64,000 bases of DNA from Prunus persica (GCF_000346465.2 NC_034013.1:6586432-6650431); one strand, 5' to 3'; positions 23,425 to 35,490 are shown, numbered from the stretch's first letter. A program made the numbers and translations. The notes: generated from the sequence alone by a model not told the origin.

Positions 23425-26400
23425 TCCTGATTACTTCATTGGGACTGGGGTTGACAATCACGCAATAGAGGTCAGAAGCAAGCTCCACCCTTTTGCCAAG
23501 AAAAATCTGGACGAGAATGTCCTCCACCTGTTCGAGGATACCCTAGTTTTAGGTTCTCACTGGTTTGGTTCTGTCCCTACCGAGATGGCAAAACTATTCA
23601 AAAATGACGCTGAAGCTCCCCTGTGTTTCGGGAGTTCTTCTGCCGTGGCCTCTCACACCTGGGTCAGCAAGAACCTAAGCCGCTCGTTCCCATTTTGTGT
23701 GGTGAGAAACAGTCTAGTCAAGTGGGCAGACTCTACTGACATACTTCTCTCATGGTATGGGGCTCACTGGAAGAAGGCTGGCATCTATGATGCAGTTCTT
23801 TTGTCGAAGCAATCTATCAATAGAGACGAAATCTTCTGGCTGCTGCCCTCTGCTTCTAGAACTCTGGCAGCAACACCTTCGATTTTCGTGTGGGCCCCAT
23901 GGCTCTAACTTTACTGGATATGTCTCAGGTTTTTGTGTTCACGCCCCATGGAAGACCTGTAGACGTAGTGGGAGACTATCACAGGAGAAAGAAACATGAG
24001 AAACTAACAAAGCCATTTACTGTCTCTTCAGCCATAATCAACCAGAACTGCTCCTTCTCCAACTATTTGAAGAAGTTTAGCACAGAGAAGGGCAAGGATC
24101 AGTAGCACATGTTATTCCTTCTGTACTAGCTGAACAAATTTATATTTCTGAATCGTTCTTCCGCAGTGCTGCTCGAATACAGGCACTTGGCAGAAGCACT
24201 GCACAACCATACGGATGTCGGGCTAGGGCCTACAATTCTGGCCCACTTATTCAAGAATCTGCACACGGCCACTTTGGAGAATCCACTGAACCTCTCTGCA
24301 CACGGCCATTCTGGATGATCCAGATCTGGCTGCGGGTGTATTTCCCTGAGTTGAGGTTTCCAGACACAGTTCTGCCTGAAAATCAAGTCTTGGCTCTTCC
24401 TCTAATGTCGGCAGAAGTGCCCAAGTGTTCAATTAAGGAGTATATGATGTTTTTCAGGAATTGTACGAAGAGGTCAGCAGTTCAGTGGCAGGTGGTGATC
24501 AGAAGGACCTATCCTTGGTTCCAGCCAGGATATTGGCTGTTCGAGAAGGAGCCAGAAGAGGAGGCTGCCAGAATTGATTTCAGGAAGAAGTTCCTGAGCA
24601 TCACCCTGCCAAGAGATCTGCCTCATGGAGATGGAAAGCCTCCAAATTATCATCTAGGGGCAGAAGTATACCATCCCAACTTCTGCGCAAGACAGCTTGG
24701 CTGCCCTCAGCTTGTTCCGCTCAAATCCTACAAGAGCTGCAATCGGGATACTTCTTGGAGGGACTTAGATAACTTGGAAGTGCACAAGGATCCTAGGTGT
24801 GCGGTGAACAAGATAAACAATAGTGCAGACGCCCTCTATCCATCCTAGGAGTCTAATTCCTGCAGTTCTGCTGAGTTTGACACTTGGTGGAAAGCTAGAT
24901 TCCAAGGTCTGCCTGCCTCCAGTACTGCACTGAAAATCCTTTTTTATGGCTGGGACTCCTGGGTTGCTCATGCCGGAGAGGAAACTCACAAATTCATGGT
25001 GCAGACCATCAAGGACATCAACGCTCAAGTCATAGAAGGTAGACTCTCAATTTTGTCTTTGTTTTGCTCATTCTGCCCTTTGTGATGATGCTTAATATTT
25101 TTGTTCTGTCTGCATCAGACCCTTCTTTGACAAGGAACATCGGTGGACAGTCTATGCAGGCTGGAGAAGTGATTGGTAAGTTTTTTCATTGTTTTGTTCC
25201 TTCATTTATTTTCCTGCTAGATTGATTTTTGATGTTGTCTATTTCCCGTGCAGTCACTTCTGTCATTGCTGCTAGGGATTAGGAGCTTCCTTCTAGAGAT
25301 GAGGAGGATGAAACCCTGGCAGAACAACCTCCTGTTTAGGCTACTCCTTCTGCCAGAAGGAAGAGAAAAGAAACTGCTCCTGCTCAGGACAGTGCTGTCC
25401 TGCCTGACATTTCTGGTAAGATTCTGACATTTCCAACTATTTCCTTGAATATGTTCTGTTTTCCCATTCTTCTAACCTTCATTTCACTATTCTGTGTAGC
25501 TAAAAGTCCTCCATCTCCTCCTACTAAGTCCAAAAGACTTAGAAAGAAGAGTGTGGTAGAGTATGTGGCCATAGAAGAACCTACAGCAGCTCCCACAACC
25601 ACTTCTGGCACAGATGAAGAACTTAGGGAGGCTTTTGAAGCTGTGGAGCAGGAGAAGGAGCAAGGAGAAGAAAAAGAAGAAGCTCAAGAGAAGACGAAAG
25701 AGATGGAAAATGAGGTGAGTCTTGTTTTTTGGCTGTACCAGCAATTTCTGTCTTTGTATTTCTTTTGTTTCTGATTTCTACCTATTTGCAAGAGGAGATT
25801 CCTGCTGAGGTTATCAGAAAGCATTGCCTTGGCCAAACAGCAAGAGGAGGCTCAGAGGGCTGAACCCACAAGCTCAGAATTGGCCCTTTTTGATGATGTG
25901 GAGGCAGAACACTTTGCTTCAGTTCAAGTGCCTGTGGTGCAGGCAGAACTGTCTGCTTCAGAACCTGTGGAACAAGTAGAACTTCCCGTTGCGGTCCCAG
26001 AATCTGAAGTAGAGATAGCTACTGATGTTCCCCATCTTGTGGTAACTTTCTACTCTTACTCCACCTCCGCCTGCCTTCTGTAGTTCTATCCCATTTTTGC
26101 TTTTCTAACTATTCAGTCTTTGCAGGTTGAAGTGCGCAGAACTGCTAAGAGCTTGGCAGTGGTGACCAGCCCTCTAAAGCCTCCAATCGTTGCTGTGAGT
26201 ATTCTTGTACCTAAGTCCTCTCTTTTCTTGTTCTGACTCCTTTTTGAAAGACTGACTTGAGCTTATTTTGCAGATGCCCATCCATTCTCTTCCAGGTTCA
26301 TCCACCACGGCCTCCTTTGCTGAACCAGAATTGGCAGAATTTGAAGCTATGGACCTAGATGCTCAGCTGGATAAACTGGAAAAACTTAGCTCCACTCCAG

Positions 26401-26993
26401 GCAAGGCAAAGTCCAAGGCAGTGAAGGAGGCCATAGAGAGGCTGAAGATCTGGCAATCTTCTGAGTTGGAACTAGGTGAGGACAGGGAGGCTGTTGGTCA
26501 ATTGATGAAGGACCTGGACCTTCTGCATAGACAGAACATGGCTCCCAAGCCCATACTTGAGATGAGCATTGGCTTGGCAAGAGATGTGCTCAACCTCCAC
26601 GATCGTTATGAGGATCTCAAGCCCACCTACAAGACCTCTGAGTTATGGAAAGCCACTCATGAAGCCAACTTGGCTGATTATATGAAACGGAAGGCAGAAC
26701 TGGATCAGATGGTTGCGGGGTATAAGGAAGCCAAGGCCACTGTAGACAAGCTGGAGAAACAGATTGAGGAGCTTCAAAAGAAGTTGACAGAATGCAAGGA
26801 AGTACAGAGCAGGCTCGGGGCTGGCCTGAGTTCTAAGACCAAGGCTACCTTTCTTGTGCAAAGCATAGTTTCAGCCTCCAGGCCAACTTTGGAAATTACA
26901 GAAGCTTCAGTCCACCAGGGGGTGCTGCTTCAGAAGGAACTTTCAATCAAGAAAACCAGTTTTCAAGAAACCCTTAGGAAGTTAGGATTTTGA
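23425..26993 (+). pseudogene. Plant mobile domain (PMD) gene in antisense to the retrotransposon, 5'-truncated
   Basis: Plus-strand coding DNA opposes gag-pol. A large first exon (to 25,038) shows PMD features: LLSWYGAHWKKAGIYDAVLL, ALTLLDMSQVF, PHGRPVDVVGDYHRRKK, IQIWLRVYFPELRFPD, YPWFQPGYWLFEKEPEEEAA and YHLGAEVYHPNFCARQLG. It is broken by a frameshift near 23,900 and stops near 24,103 and 24,846. Exons with consistent GT-AG borders follow at 25,119-25,175, 25,254-25,415 (two stops), 25,500-25,714, about 25,793-26,041, 26,126-26,194 and 26,274-26,993. The last encodes a 239-residue helical, coiled-coil-like tail ending TLRKLGF. PMD genes (the MAIN/MAIL1 relatives) are known passengers of plant transposable elements, including antisense genes in Tat-type gypsy elements. 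The 5' end and promoter are lost in this copy. Confidence 0.82.
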
Positions 26994-27189
26994 CCTTAGA
27001 TTTTGAATGTAATAAACAATTAGTCATAACAAATGACTATATTTAAATAAAAAGCCTAATTATTTTGTGAAACTTTGCATTTTTGTTTTCTTTGGCCTAA
27101 ATAAAAATGAAAAGAGGCAGAAATACACTAAGGCAAATTTTAAAGCACATCTCTAATTAAGAATTTAAACAACAGCTCTATCCTTTTCT

Positions 27190-28625
27190 TTTTCCATCCC
27201 AGGATCCGTTGGTACTGCCTGTGAATCCTACATAGTTGGATGGAACTTCTTCAACCACTTTCCATTGATTGGTGCAGCATGAACAACTCCATCTCGATCC
27301 TATAATATGTATGCCTCCAATCCAAGGATTTGGTTAATTATGAAAGGCCCTTCCCATGTAGGTGACCACTTCCTATAACCAGCTATGTGTGTTCCAAGGG
27401 GCAGAACTGCTTTCCAGACTATCTCTCCTTCTTCAAAACTCTTGTTTTTAACTCTTTTGTTGTAGGCCCTTGATACAGCCTGCTTTCCTACTAAGAGTTT
27501 GTTGAGGGTATCAATCCTGCTTGTATCCAATCCTTCCAGTTCTAGCAGCATGGCTTGAGAATAATCCTCTCCAACCATATTGTGTTGATGAGCAATTCTG
27601 TGGGATTGGATTACTATTTCCATAGGCAGAATTGCATCATGGCCATAAGTCAGAGCATAGGGGGTCATGCCAGTTGCCTCTCCTTTTGAAGTTCTATATG
27701 CCCACAGAGTTTCCGACAACTTATCATGCCACTGTTTTCGATTTTTCTCAAGCATTTTTCTGATAATGTTGATGATCACCTTGTTACTTGATTCTGCCTG
27801 CCCATTGGCTTGAGCATAATAAGGGGTTGATTGAAGCAGCTTGATTTTGAACGCTTCTGCCATATCTAGCATCTCTCTAGATATGAAAGAAGATCCCCTG
27901 TTAGTTGTGATTGATTATGGAATGCCAAACCCTTGTATAATCTGCTCTTCTATGAAAGTGATGATCTCTTGAGATGTAGTGGATTTAACAAGCTTGGTGA
28001 AATAATCTGTAGCTACAATGATGAAACAGTGCTGCTTGCTGCTGGCAGGATAGATCTTGATAATGAGGTCCATTGCCCATCATCTGAAAGGCCATGGCTT
28101 GACTACTAGATTCATAGGAACTGAAGGAGCCTGCTGGATTGGACCATGCCTTTGACAAGCCTCACACCCCTTGGAATAGTCAATGCAATCCTTCATCATA
28201 GTTGGCCAGAAGTAGCCATATCTCCTAATTAACCAACACATTTTTCTTCCTTCTTGATGAGCTCCACAGATTCCTTCATAGGTCTCTCCCATGACCTTCA
28301 TGTATTCTTTCTTTCCTAAGAACCTTAGAAGCACCTCATCTTTGCTTTTTCGGACCAAATCTCCATTCCACATAAGGTAGTTTAAAGCCATGATTCTGAT
28401 TCTTTTCTTAGAGGGCAGGGTTGGATACTACAAGTAATTTATGATCGGATTTCTCTAGTCATCTTCAGTGATTATGGCAGAATTGACTTCTATCTCTATC
28501 CTTCTTGTCAGAACAGATGGCAAACTTCTCTTTCCTACCATAATGATCCTTTACGCACAGTCTTCAGGCATTTGTGTACCTGTTTCTACCTGAGCCAATT
28601 CATTGGCTGCAAAGTTTTTGCAATT
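27190..28625 (-). pseudogene. Integrase region of gypsy pol
   Basis: In minus-strand order there is a zinc-binding domain (GICGAHQEGRKMCWLIRR, YFWPTMMKDC, KGCEACQRHG; an HHCC pattern). Next comes the catalytic core with IVATDYFTKLV (first Asp), TTNRGSSFIS where the second Asp is expected, and GQAESSNKVI (Glu). The C-terminal part is MTPYALTYGHDAILPMEI and KWSPTWEGPFIINQILGLEAYIL. The second acidic residue is Asn here (codon at 27,900-27,902), which would abolish strand transfer. A stop interrupts the core near 27,917, a TAG replaces the usual CAG near 27,303, and the end remains readable to about 27,190. No chromodomain is seen. Confidence 0.88.
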
Positions 28626-29300
28626 GAAAGGCTTTGTCTAGCCTTATACTTCACTGCTGTGAAACTCAGACATTACATGCTGCCATTTACCATCTACCTC
28701 ATCGCCAAGATAGACCTAATCAAATACATGCTAACAAGGCCAATGTTGAGCGGTAGAATTGGAAAATGGACTCTGGCTTTGATAGAATTTTCTTTCAGAT
28801 ATGTTCCTCAGAAAGCTGTCAAAGGACAAGCTGTAGTAGATTTTCTAGCAGATCATCCAGGGGAAGAGATTGAAAACATGGACTCTTTGGATATAGCAAA
28901 TGCATATCTGTTGACTAGAGCCCATACTTGCCTTAACAATCCCATCTATTCAGTCCACCTCACACCTTGGAAGTTGTACTTTGATGGATCAAAAACTGAT
29001 ATAGCTTCTGGGGCAGGAATTGTTTTGGAGGAACCACTAGGAATCAGACACTGTTATTCTTTCCAACTAGACTTCCAATGCACTGACAACAGGGCTGAAT
29101 ATGAAGCTTTAATCATAGGACTTGAAATGCTGGTGGAGTTGGGAATCCAGTATGTGGAAATCTTGGGAGATTCTATGCTTGTGTTAAAGCAGATTGCTGG
29201 AGAATACAAGTGTCTAAGTCCTTCTTTAGCTGTCTATTTAGTAGCAGCCAAGAATCTTCTGACAGAATTCAGAGAAGCTAGTTGGGAACATATACCAAGA
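28626..29300 (+). pseudogene. RNase H segment of gypsy pol, inverted relative to the rest
   Basis: This piece is on the plus strand while all other pol parts are on the minus strand. It encodes the end of the gypsy RNase H and its connection (IERLCLALYFTAVKLRHYML, RGR-type GRIGKWTLALIEF, KGQAVVDFLADHP). A second, archaeal-like RNase H follows: LYFDGSKTDIASGAGIVLEE (Asp), DNRAEYEALIIGLEML (Glu) and EILGDSMLVLKQI (Asp). Left of 28,626 and right of 29,300 the minus strand continues with KNFAANELAQ and SEVSIGSLL, exactly the neighbours expected if the piece were turned round. About 30-35 codons of the first RNase H seem to be lost at one breakpoint. Confidence 0.87.
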
Positions 29301-30459
29301 GACTCCCTATGGACACTTCTGATGCAGAAACATAGAGTTTAAGTGGTCTGCCTCTCTTTAGTAGGGACATAACTGGTGGGTTTGAGAGGTAGTGCTTGAT
29401 TTTCTCAAAAGCCTGTTGATGCTATTCTTCCCATTTAAATGTCTGTTCTTGCTTTAACCTCAGCAAGGAGGAGAAGGGCTGAATTTTTCCACCAGAATTG
29501 GATATGAATCTCCTTAGAAAATTAATTTTTCCAAGGAGACTCTGCAGTTCTTTCTTGTTCTGAGGTGGCAAAGCTTCTATGATGGACTTTGCTTTATTTT
29601 TGTCAATATATATGCCCCTTTGGTGGACCAAGAAACCTAAGAAATTTCCTGCTTGAACTCCAAAAACACACTTCTTGGGAATCATTTTCAACTTATGTTG
29701 TCTCATTCTTAAGAATGCTTTTCTCATATTTGATACATGATCTCCCTCTTATGGGGATTTAATCACTACATCATCTATATATACCTCTAGAGAATGACCT
29801 ATCATATCATGAAAAACAGAATTCATTGCTCTTTGATAAGTGACCCCTGCATTTCTTAAGCCAAAAGGCATTACAGTGTATTCAAAAGCACCTATATGTC
29901 CTGGGCATATGAAAGCTGTCTTATGGATGTCTTCTTCTGCCACCATAATCTGATTATATCCTGCATTACCATCCATAAAAGATAGCATTTGGTTATGAGC
30001 AGCTTCATCTACTAGCATATCTGCCATTGGCATAGGATATTCATCCTTGGGAGATGCTTCATTCAGATTCCTGTAATCCACACAGATCCTAACTGTCCCT
30101 GTTTTTCTTTTCAAGACTGGCACAATATTGGCTAACCAATCAGCATAAATGGCCGGTCTGATGAATCTTGCCTTGAGCAATCTTTCTATTTCTTCCTTGA
30201 CTTTGAGTTCTGTTTCCATAGACATTCTTCTTCTGGTCTGTCTGACTGGAAGGTAGCCTTCTTTGATTGGAAATTTGTGTTCTACCAGTTTTCTGTCTAG
30301 TCCAGGCATCTCATGATAATGCCAAGCAAAACAGTCTCCAAAATCACGCAAAAGTGTAATGATTTCACTCTTGAGTGGTTCTTTCAACAGTGCACTAATG
30401 AAAGTTGGTCTTGGATCCTCTTCTGTCCCAAAGTTTATCTCTTGTAATGGATCTTCCAC
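29301..30459 (-). pseudogene. Reverse transcriptase domain of gypsy pol
   Basis: The minus-strand frame from 30,459 encodes CFAWHYHEMPGLDRKLVEHK, LLKARFIRPAIYADWLANIV, GTVRICVDYRNLNEASPKDEY, the catalytic region MPFGLRNAGVTYQRAMN, and YIDDVVIKSP (YxDD box). A TAA follows at about 29,746-29,748. The frame resumes as EGDHVSNMRKAF, then KCVFGVQAGNFLGFLVHQRG and LLGKINFLRRFISN, a further stop near 29,422, and YLSNPPVMSLLKRGRPLKLY with SEVSIGSLL just before the inversion breakpoint. The catalytic Asp pair is present, and the damage is by stops only. Confidence 0.9.
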
Positions 30460-31384
30460 TTATGGTAAAGAATCATCTAGTGCTGCTGGTGCAAATTCTA
30501 AAACTTCGTCTTGTAAACTCTCTTCTTCTTGTTCTTCCGTGCTCTCATGAGTGAATTCTGCCATATTGATGGTTGGAGTCTGCATAAAGAGCTTCCTTTC
30601 TTCCCAATATATCAACAATATTTTTTTAATGGATCGGATTGTTGCAGCTCGATCCTTTTCTTGTTGATTAGGACTAAACATTAGAATTCTAAAGGTTTAG
30701 AACGAAAGGTCTATTCCAGTCTTCTAGAGAACTGGCAAAACCATCTTCAATGAGTCTCTGGGCCGTGACACCATGGGGGCGGCCGTTCTGGTTGACTCTA
30801 AGGAAAGTGAAAGGTTCAAGGTCATCATGATAATACCTTGCCTCAAAACACATGGTAGAGGGGAGAAATGGCTGTGGATCGACCTCTACTATCTCCATGT
30901 AACCCTCTTCATTCCGTCGAGCTAGTTGCTGATGCTGAGTGGAAGGAACACATAAGCTTTGGTGAATCCAGTCCCTGCCAAGTAATGCATTGTAAGTGGT
31001 TGACGTGGTGTCCACCACAAAGAACGCAATCTTTAGCTCTTTGGTTCCAACTATGACATCTACATCCAGGATTCCGTGAGTTTTAGTGATGCCCCCAGCA
31101 AAGTTGGTGACAGTCAAGCGTGTTGGGATTAAATCCTTCTCTGTTCTGCCCATCTTGCTCAACAATCTATGAGGTAGAAGATTAATGGCTGCACCTCCAT
31201 CTACCATGACTTTAGGAATGGGAACACCCCCAAAGTTTGATGTTATGAACGGAGGTCTGAGGTGATTAGCCATCTCCTTGGTCGATTTGGAGAAACAAAG
31301 CTGTTCTGCAGCCAGTTTCATGGTAGTTTCGCCTGTCTTGGCAATAGGTGTTTGCTGTTCTGGTGCTTCCTCTACCTCTGCCAA
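30460..31384 (-). pseudogene. Retropepsin (aspartic protease) region of gypsy pol, with an acidic linker
   Basis: The frame 31,384-30,689 is open. It encodes HLRPPFITSNFGGVPIPKVM followed by the active-site segment VDGGAAINLLP, then MLSKMG-type LLSKMGRTEKDLIPTRLTV, FFVVDTTSTTYNALLGRDWI (the hydrophobic-Gly flap partner) and FTFLRVNQNGRPHGVTAQRL. Asp-Gly-Gly in place of Asp-Ser/Thr-Gly is usual in this lineage. A separate minus frame (30,681-30,460) is an acidic Glu-rich linker towards the reverse transcriptase. A stop near 30,462 separates it from the next domain. Confidence 0.82.
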
Positions 31385-34140
31385 CCTGCACTCAAAGCTT
31401 TCCTAAGAAAACACGTCTCCTTCCAGAGTGTTTTCTTGTCCTTCTGCTGCTCTAAATTTCTCCGGCAAGATGAACACCATGTTGATACCTAGATCACCCT
31501 GCAAAAGGCTTTCTAATTCTGCACCGAAAGCCTCAGTTTCTTCATCTAGCTATCTGTCATACTTCATTTGTTCTTCCCCATATTCTTCTGTCCAGTCTTC
31601 CTGTTCTCTTGTTTTGAGGAGCCTAGTCTGGTCATCTGCAGATGGCTCATAGTCCAACTCCCCCTCTTCATACTCTTCAGTCGAGTCTTCTTGTCCTTCA
31701 ACTAGAATAGGTTCGGATTCACCTTGTATTTGTGAAGGCTCAAGCCGATTGATTGGGGATGAGGCAGGATGGGTAGAAGGTCTGCCTGAGGAGCTATTTC
31801 TGGACTTTTCCTTCCTCTGGCAGAACTGGTCCCTAGAAGTGCCTGTGTGTCATTCCTGTTCTTGAGGAAGGTGCAGTACTGCCTTTGAATTCTCTTTTTC
31901 TGAGTTCTGGTTAACTCCAGAGTCGGTTTACCGCTCTTTTCGACAGAATACCATCTGCCTTCTATAATAGTTGCCAAGGGCTTTTCATTCCCGGGCATCT
32001 TGATTGGTATTTCTTTCTTTGACTGCTCTGCCATTCTCTTATTGTTCTGAGCAGGCGTAAGATAGTCCTTTTGTCTGGCTCTATCTTTAGATGAAACCGA
32101 AACTGGACTATGTTGGTATGATGTTCCAATCCTGTCAAACATGTTGGGTGTGGGCTGATTCTGCCTGTCAAGAATCACTTCTAACTCACTCTCACACTTG
32201 CACCTGCTGCACAATACTACCCCAGCGGAGATAGTTGCCTTTGGCCTTTGATTAGCCTCCTTCGTGACTCTTCTGCCTCTGCTGGAGCTAGCTTCTGTCG
32301 CTGTCTTGCTTCTCTTCTGTTCTGGCCAATTTAAGTTGGCCATGTTGACTTGTGGCTGGGGAAAGGGATCTGTTGTAACTGATGGAGGTTTCTCCGCCAA
32401 TTTTAGCCTTCCTACTGTTATTCCTTCCTATATGACATCCCTGAAAACAACACAAAAAATGGTGGAATGGTTCCAAGAGTTGTGCCACCTGCAATACTGT
32501 CTGCCCTTAAGTTCTTCTGGCTTGGGCAACCTATGGGGTGTCTCTATTGCCTTCTGTAGCAGCATCTCATCAAACAAAGCATCAACCTTGGTTAAATCAA
32601 AGGAATAGACCTTGTTCTGTGTTGGTTTGTTTGGCACAAACCCTCATGTGAATGGTGGCGGCTTATGATCCTTTGATGGGATGTTTCAACTTTTCCATTT
32701 CTACCACTGCAATTTCTCTTTCCTCCGAGCCTTCTGTGTTTTCCTATGATTCCACCTCAACCAAATGGATTGAAGGGGAAGGGGTTTTATAGTATGTGCT
32801 CTTGGAAGAGTTTCTCTTCTGTTGTTCTTCCTTAAGCAACTCCTCATAACTAGATGCTTTATCTGCCAGTTCTGCCAAATCTCCAAACAGCATCCCATTA
32901 AATCTTTTCCTCAGAGAGATTTTAAGGCCAGCTTAAGCCATCTGGATGAAGTGCCTCTCTTCCATAGGGATTCGGCATTTCATTTTGAGCTTTCTGAACC
33001 TGATTATGAAGTCTTGAGCAGGTTCATCTTCACTCTGTTTGAGGGCAGCAACATCACTGATGGTGACTTCTGGCTGGATCCTGAAATAGTAGTCATGGAA
33101 AACATTTTCCATTTGCTCCCAGGTTTGAACAGAGTTAGCTGGTAGACTGGCGTACTAGGTGAAGGCTTGTCCAGAGAGAGAATTCCCAAAAAGCCTTAGC
33201 TTTATGGCTATGCACTAGACATAAAATTTGCCTATATGTTCCACTGATGAAGCATAGGGATCTTCTCCGTTGAACAAGGTGAAGTTTGGCACCTTGAAAC
33301 CGGGGGATAGAGGTATTTGATCAATATAAGATAGATATGGCTTTCTGTAAGTGGACCTCTCTCCTCTTCTGGCTTCAGGCTCCATCATCTCCCTGATCAT
33401 TCTCTGTAGTGCCCCTATGTCATTTAAAGCATTGACAAGGTGTAGATTTCATCCCTATTCTGGCTGGATGTGGTCAATCCTGTGCTCCATTCTGTATGGC
33501 CTGGGCAGAACTTCTTCCCTGTGTTTTTCCCCTTCTTCAAAATCTAGATGGTTTCTCCAATTTGCCCCTGGTCTATTCCTGTCATTGTTGGCAAAGGGGT
33601 TAATTCCCCCTTTGCCTCTTCTGCCTCTTAATAGTGGAGGGAATGGATTGGGATCCATCCTTCTGGGTCTATAAGGCAACACAGCTGGTGCCTCAGGCAG
33701 AAGTGCCAAGGGTTGATCACGTGGGGCCACGGGTTGTGGAATAGATGGAGGTTCTGGCTGATTTTAAGTAACCTAAACCAGTGAAGGGCCTTCTGGCCTG
33801 ACTGGACCCTCATGCTCTTGGTCAGGAAGGGCTCCTCCCCTCTGTCCAGCTTGGATCTCTCCATGCCCTTGTACTCCAACTATCTGTGCCAAGCTAATCC
33901 TGGTGGAGGGCCATAAGGGAGGTCTAGCTGCTGGACTACAACATATGGGTTTGGAATTCTGGCCATGGCAGCCTCTCGGTCCTTCCTGAACTGTCATGTT
34001 GTTCAGAGTATCCTGGCTCCTTTGTGCTCTAGCCTTCTATCGAAACACAGCTTCATGTATCTGATTCAACCTCCTGGAGCTGGTCCTGGAACGTTTGCTT
34101 CCGGTGCTGCCATGAGCTGAGTGTCTGGCATCACTTTCTC
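31385..34140 (-). pseudogene. Gag polyprotein region of the gypsy element
   Basis: In minus-strand order there is a Pro/Arg-rich N-terminal part (MDPNPFPPLLRGRRGKGGIN) and then the retrotransposon gag core: SYIDQIPLSPGFKVPNFTLF, NGEDPYASSVEHIGKFYV, KLRLFGNSLSGQAFT, TWEQMENVFHDYYFR, DEPAQDFIIRFRKLKMKC and GLKISLRKRFNGMLFGDLAE. Next are FDLTKVDALFDEMLLQKAIE and a Cys/His cluster (YCRWHNSWNHSTIFC) that stands in for a zinc knuckle. The tail (32,400-31,702) is basic. At least a dozen stops or frame changes break the region. The start codon is not certain. Confidence 0.83.
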
Positions 34141-34150
34141 TTGACTCCAG

Positions 34151-34170
34151 TCCCACTAGGCATGCCAAAT
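34151..34170 (-). promoter_or_regulatory. Primer-binding-site region of the gypsy element
   Basis: Immediately after the 5' LTR (element sense) the minus strand reads ATTTGGCATGCCTAGTGGGA. The position and the TGG start fit a tRNA primer-binding site two or three bases from the LTR. I do not assign the tRNA. Confidence 0.55.
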
Positions 34171-35142
34171 TGTTCGCCCGTATTATGTTTGTTCCTATGA
34201 TGGAAGGGTAAAGTTCCCTACTGGCTTGAAAATCATTGACTGGTCAACAAGTCAGCTTTCTTTAGTGTGCGTGCGTGCCACTGCTAGCAATGAAAACCTT
34301 AGCAGATTTCTTTGAAGCAGATAACTTGCGCCCCAAGTTACTGATTTCTCAACAAGCGATCATGAATTTGGGTGAGGAATATCTCCCAAGTAAGTTCTTT
34401 TCCTGCCTCAGATTGGTGAGGACTTCGAAATTTATCTCAGTACAAGATTGGTACTTCTAGCCAGAATAAATGATAATAAAGTGGACTGTTTTTAGGCAGA
34501 ACTGCCCTTTACAAAACTAGAAAGGAAAGAATCAGCATTAGAAAGACAAAAGGAAAGCTGGAATTCCATTTCTGCCTGGGTAGAAGTAACGAGGATCCGG
34601 GCTGGACTGGGTATGTCTGTGCTGGACTGAACTGTCAACAACTTCAACTGCTTAGCTTCAGTTGTAAATCGATACCAAAGTTTAATTTTGGCAGAGCTTT
34701 TAATTTATCACAAGCCTTGGGAGACTTTTGAATGGGCAGAACTGCGGCCTCTTCAGTTTGAAGGGGTGGAAGTGGCTGGATTTAAGGACTTACTGAGCTG
34801 GAACTGCACTGTAGTACCTGTTCTGCTTGATCAGGGCTCTCCATAAATTTGTTGAGGTTTTCATATTTGTGAAAACTCAAACTCTGCTTGTCTTGGCTTT
34901 TGCTGAACCAAATTTGTAACGAGAGAATTCTCGTTTTGAATGACTTATTTCTCTAAGTCTGAACTTGGAAGTTCTAATCTATAGTTGACCTCTTTTTGTG
35001 GATTAACTGAGCTTTTAGTTGCTCCAGTTTGTTTTGAAGGTTCTCAGTGATCAAGTGATCATTTTGAGTTTTTGCCTTTGGTTGATTTTCGATTGTTTGA
35101 TTGATTGTTGAATTTTTTATTTTTTTGCCCTGTTCACCCTCT

Positions 35143-35154
35143 CCTATATTTATA
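35143..35154 (-). promoter_or_regulatory. Sense TATA box of the gypsy LTR
   Basis: The minus strand reads TATAAATATAGG followed by AGAGGGTGAACAGG. It lies about 820 bp from the U3 start and drives transcription towards gag. The left LTR has the same site with one change (CTCATAAATATAG, near 23,266-23,278). Confidence 0.6.
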
Positions 35155-35479
35155 AGAAATGCTTTGGAGTAGGGTTTCTTTCTTTTAATAATGGGCGGCA
35201 AAATTCTCAAAAGATCTTTCATTTTTAAATGTAAAGAAATACGGGTTTTCTCAATTCTGGCAAATAAGGTCTCAACAGTCAATTCCTACAGCAGTCACTT
35301 CCCTGTATTTTGAAAGAGAACATAACCCTTAGTTAATTTCCAACTGCCCCTTGTGAGAGCTCAACCGTGATGGTCAGTTTGCTTTTCCAGTATGAACAAC
35401 TCCCTGTCTTCCTGCTTATCTCTTTTTGAGAACATAGCCTGCTTATCTCTCGGAAGGATCACCTTTTCTGACACAAAAC

Positions 35480-35490
35480 TATATAAAAAG
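35480..35490 (+). promoter_or_regulatory. Opposite-strand TATA box in the gypsy LTR
   Basis: TATATAAAAAG, followed by GATTCTG, reads on the plus strand, opposite to the retroelement. In a full-length 3' LTR this box would lie just upstream of the antisense PMD gene and point into it. In this copy that part of the 3' LTR is deleted. The role is inferred from position only. Confidence 0.45.
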
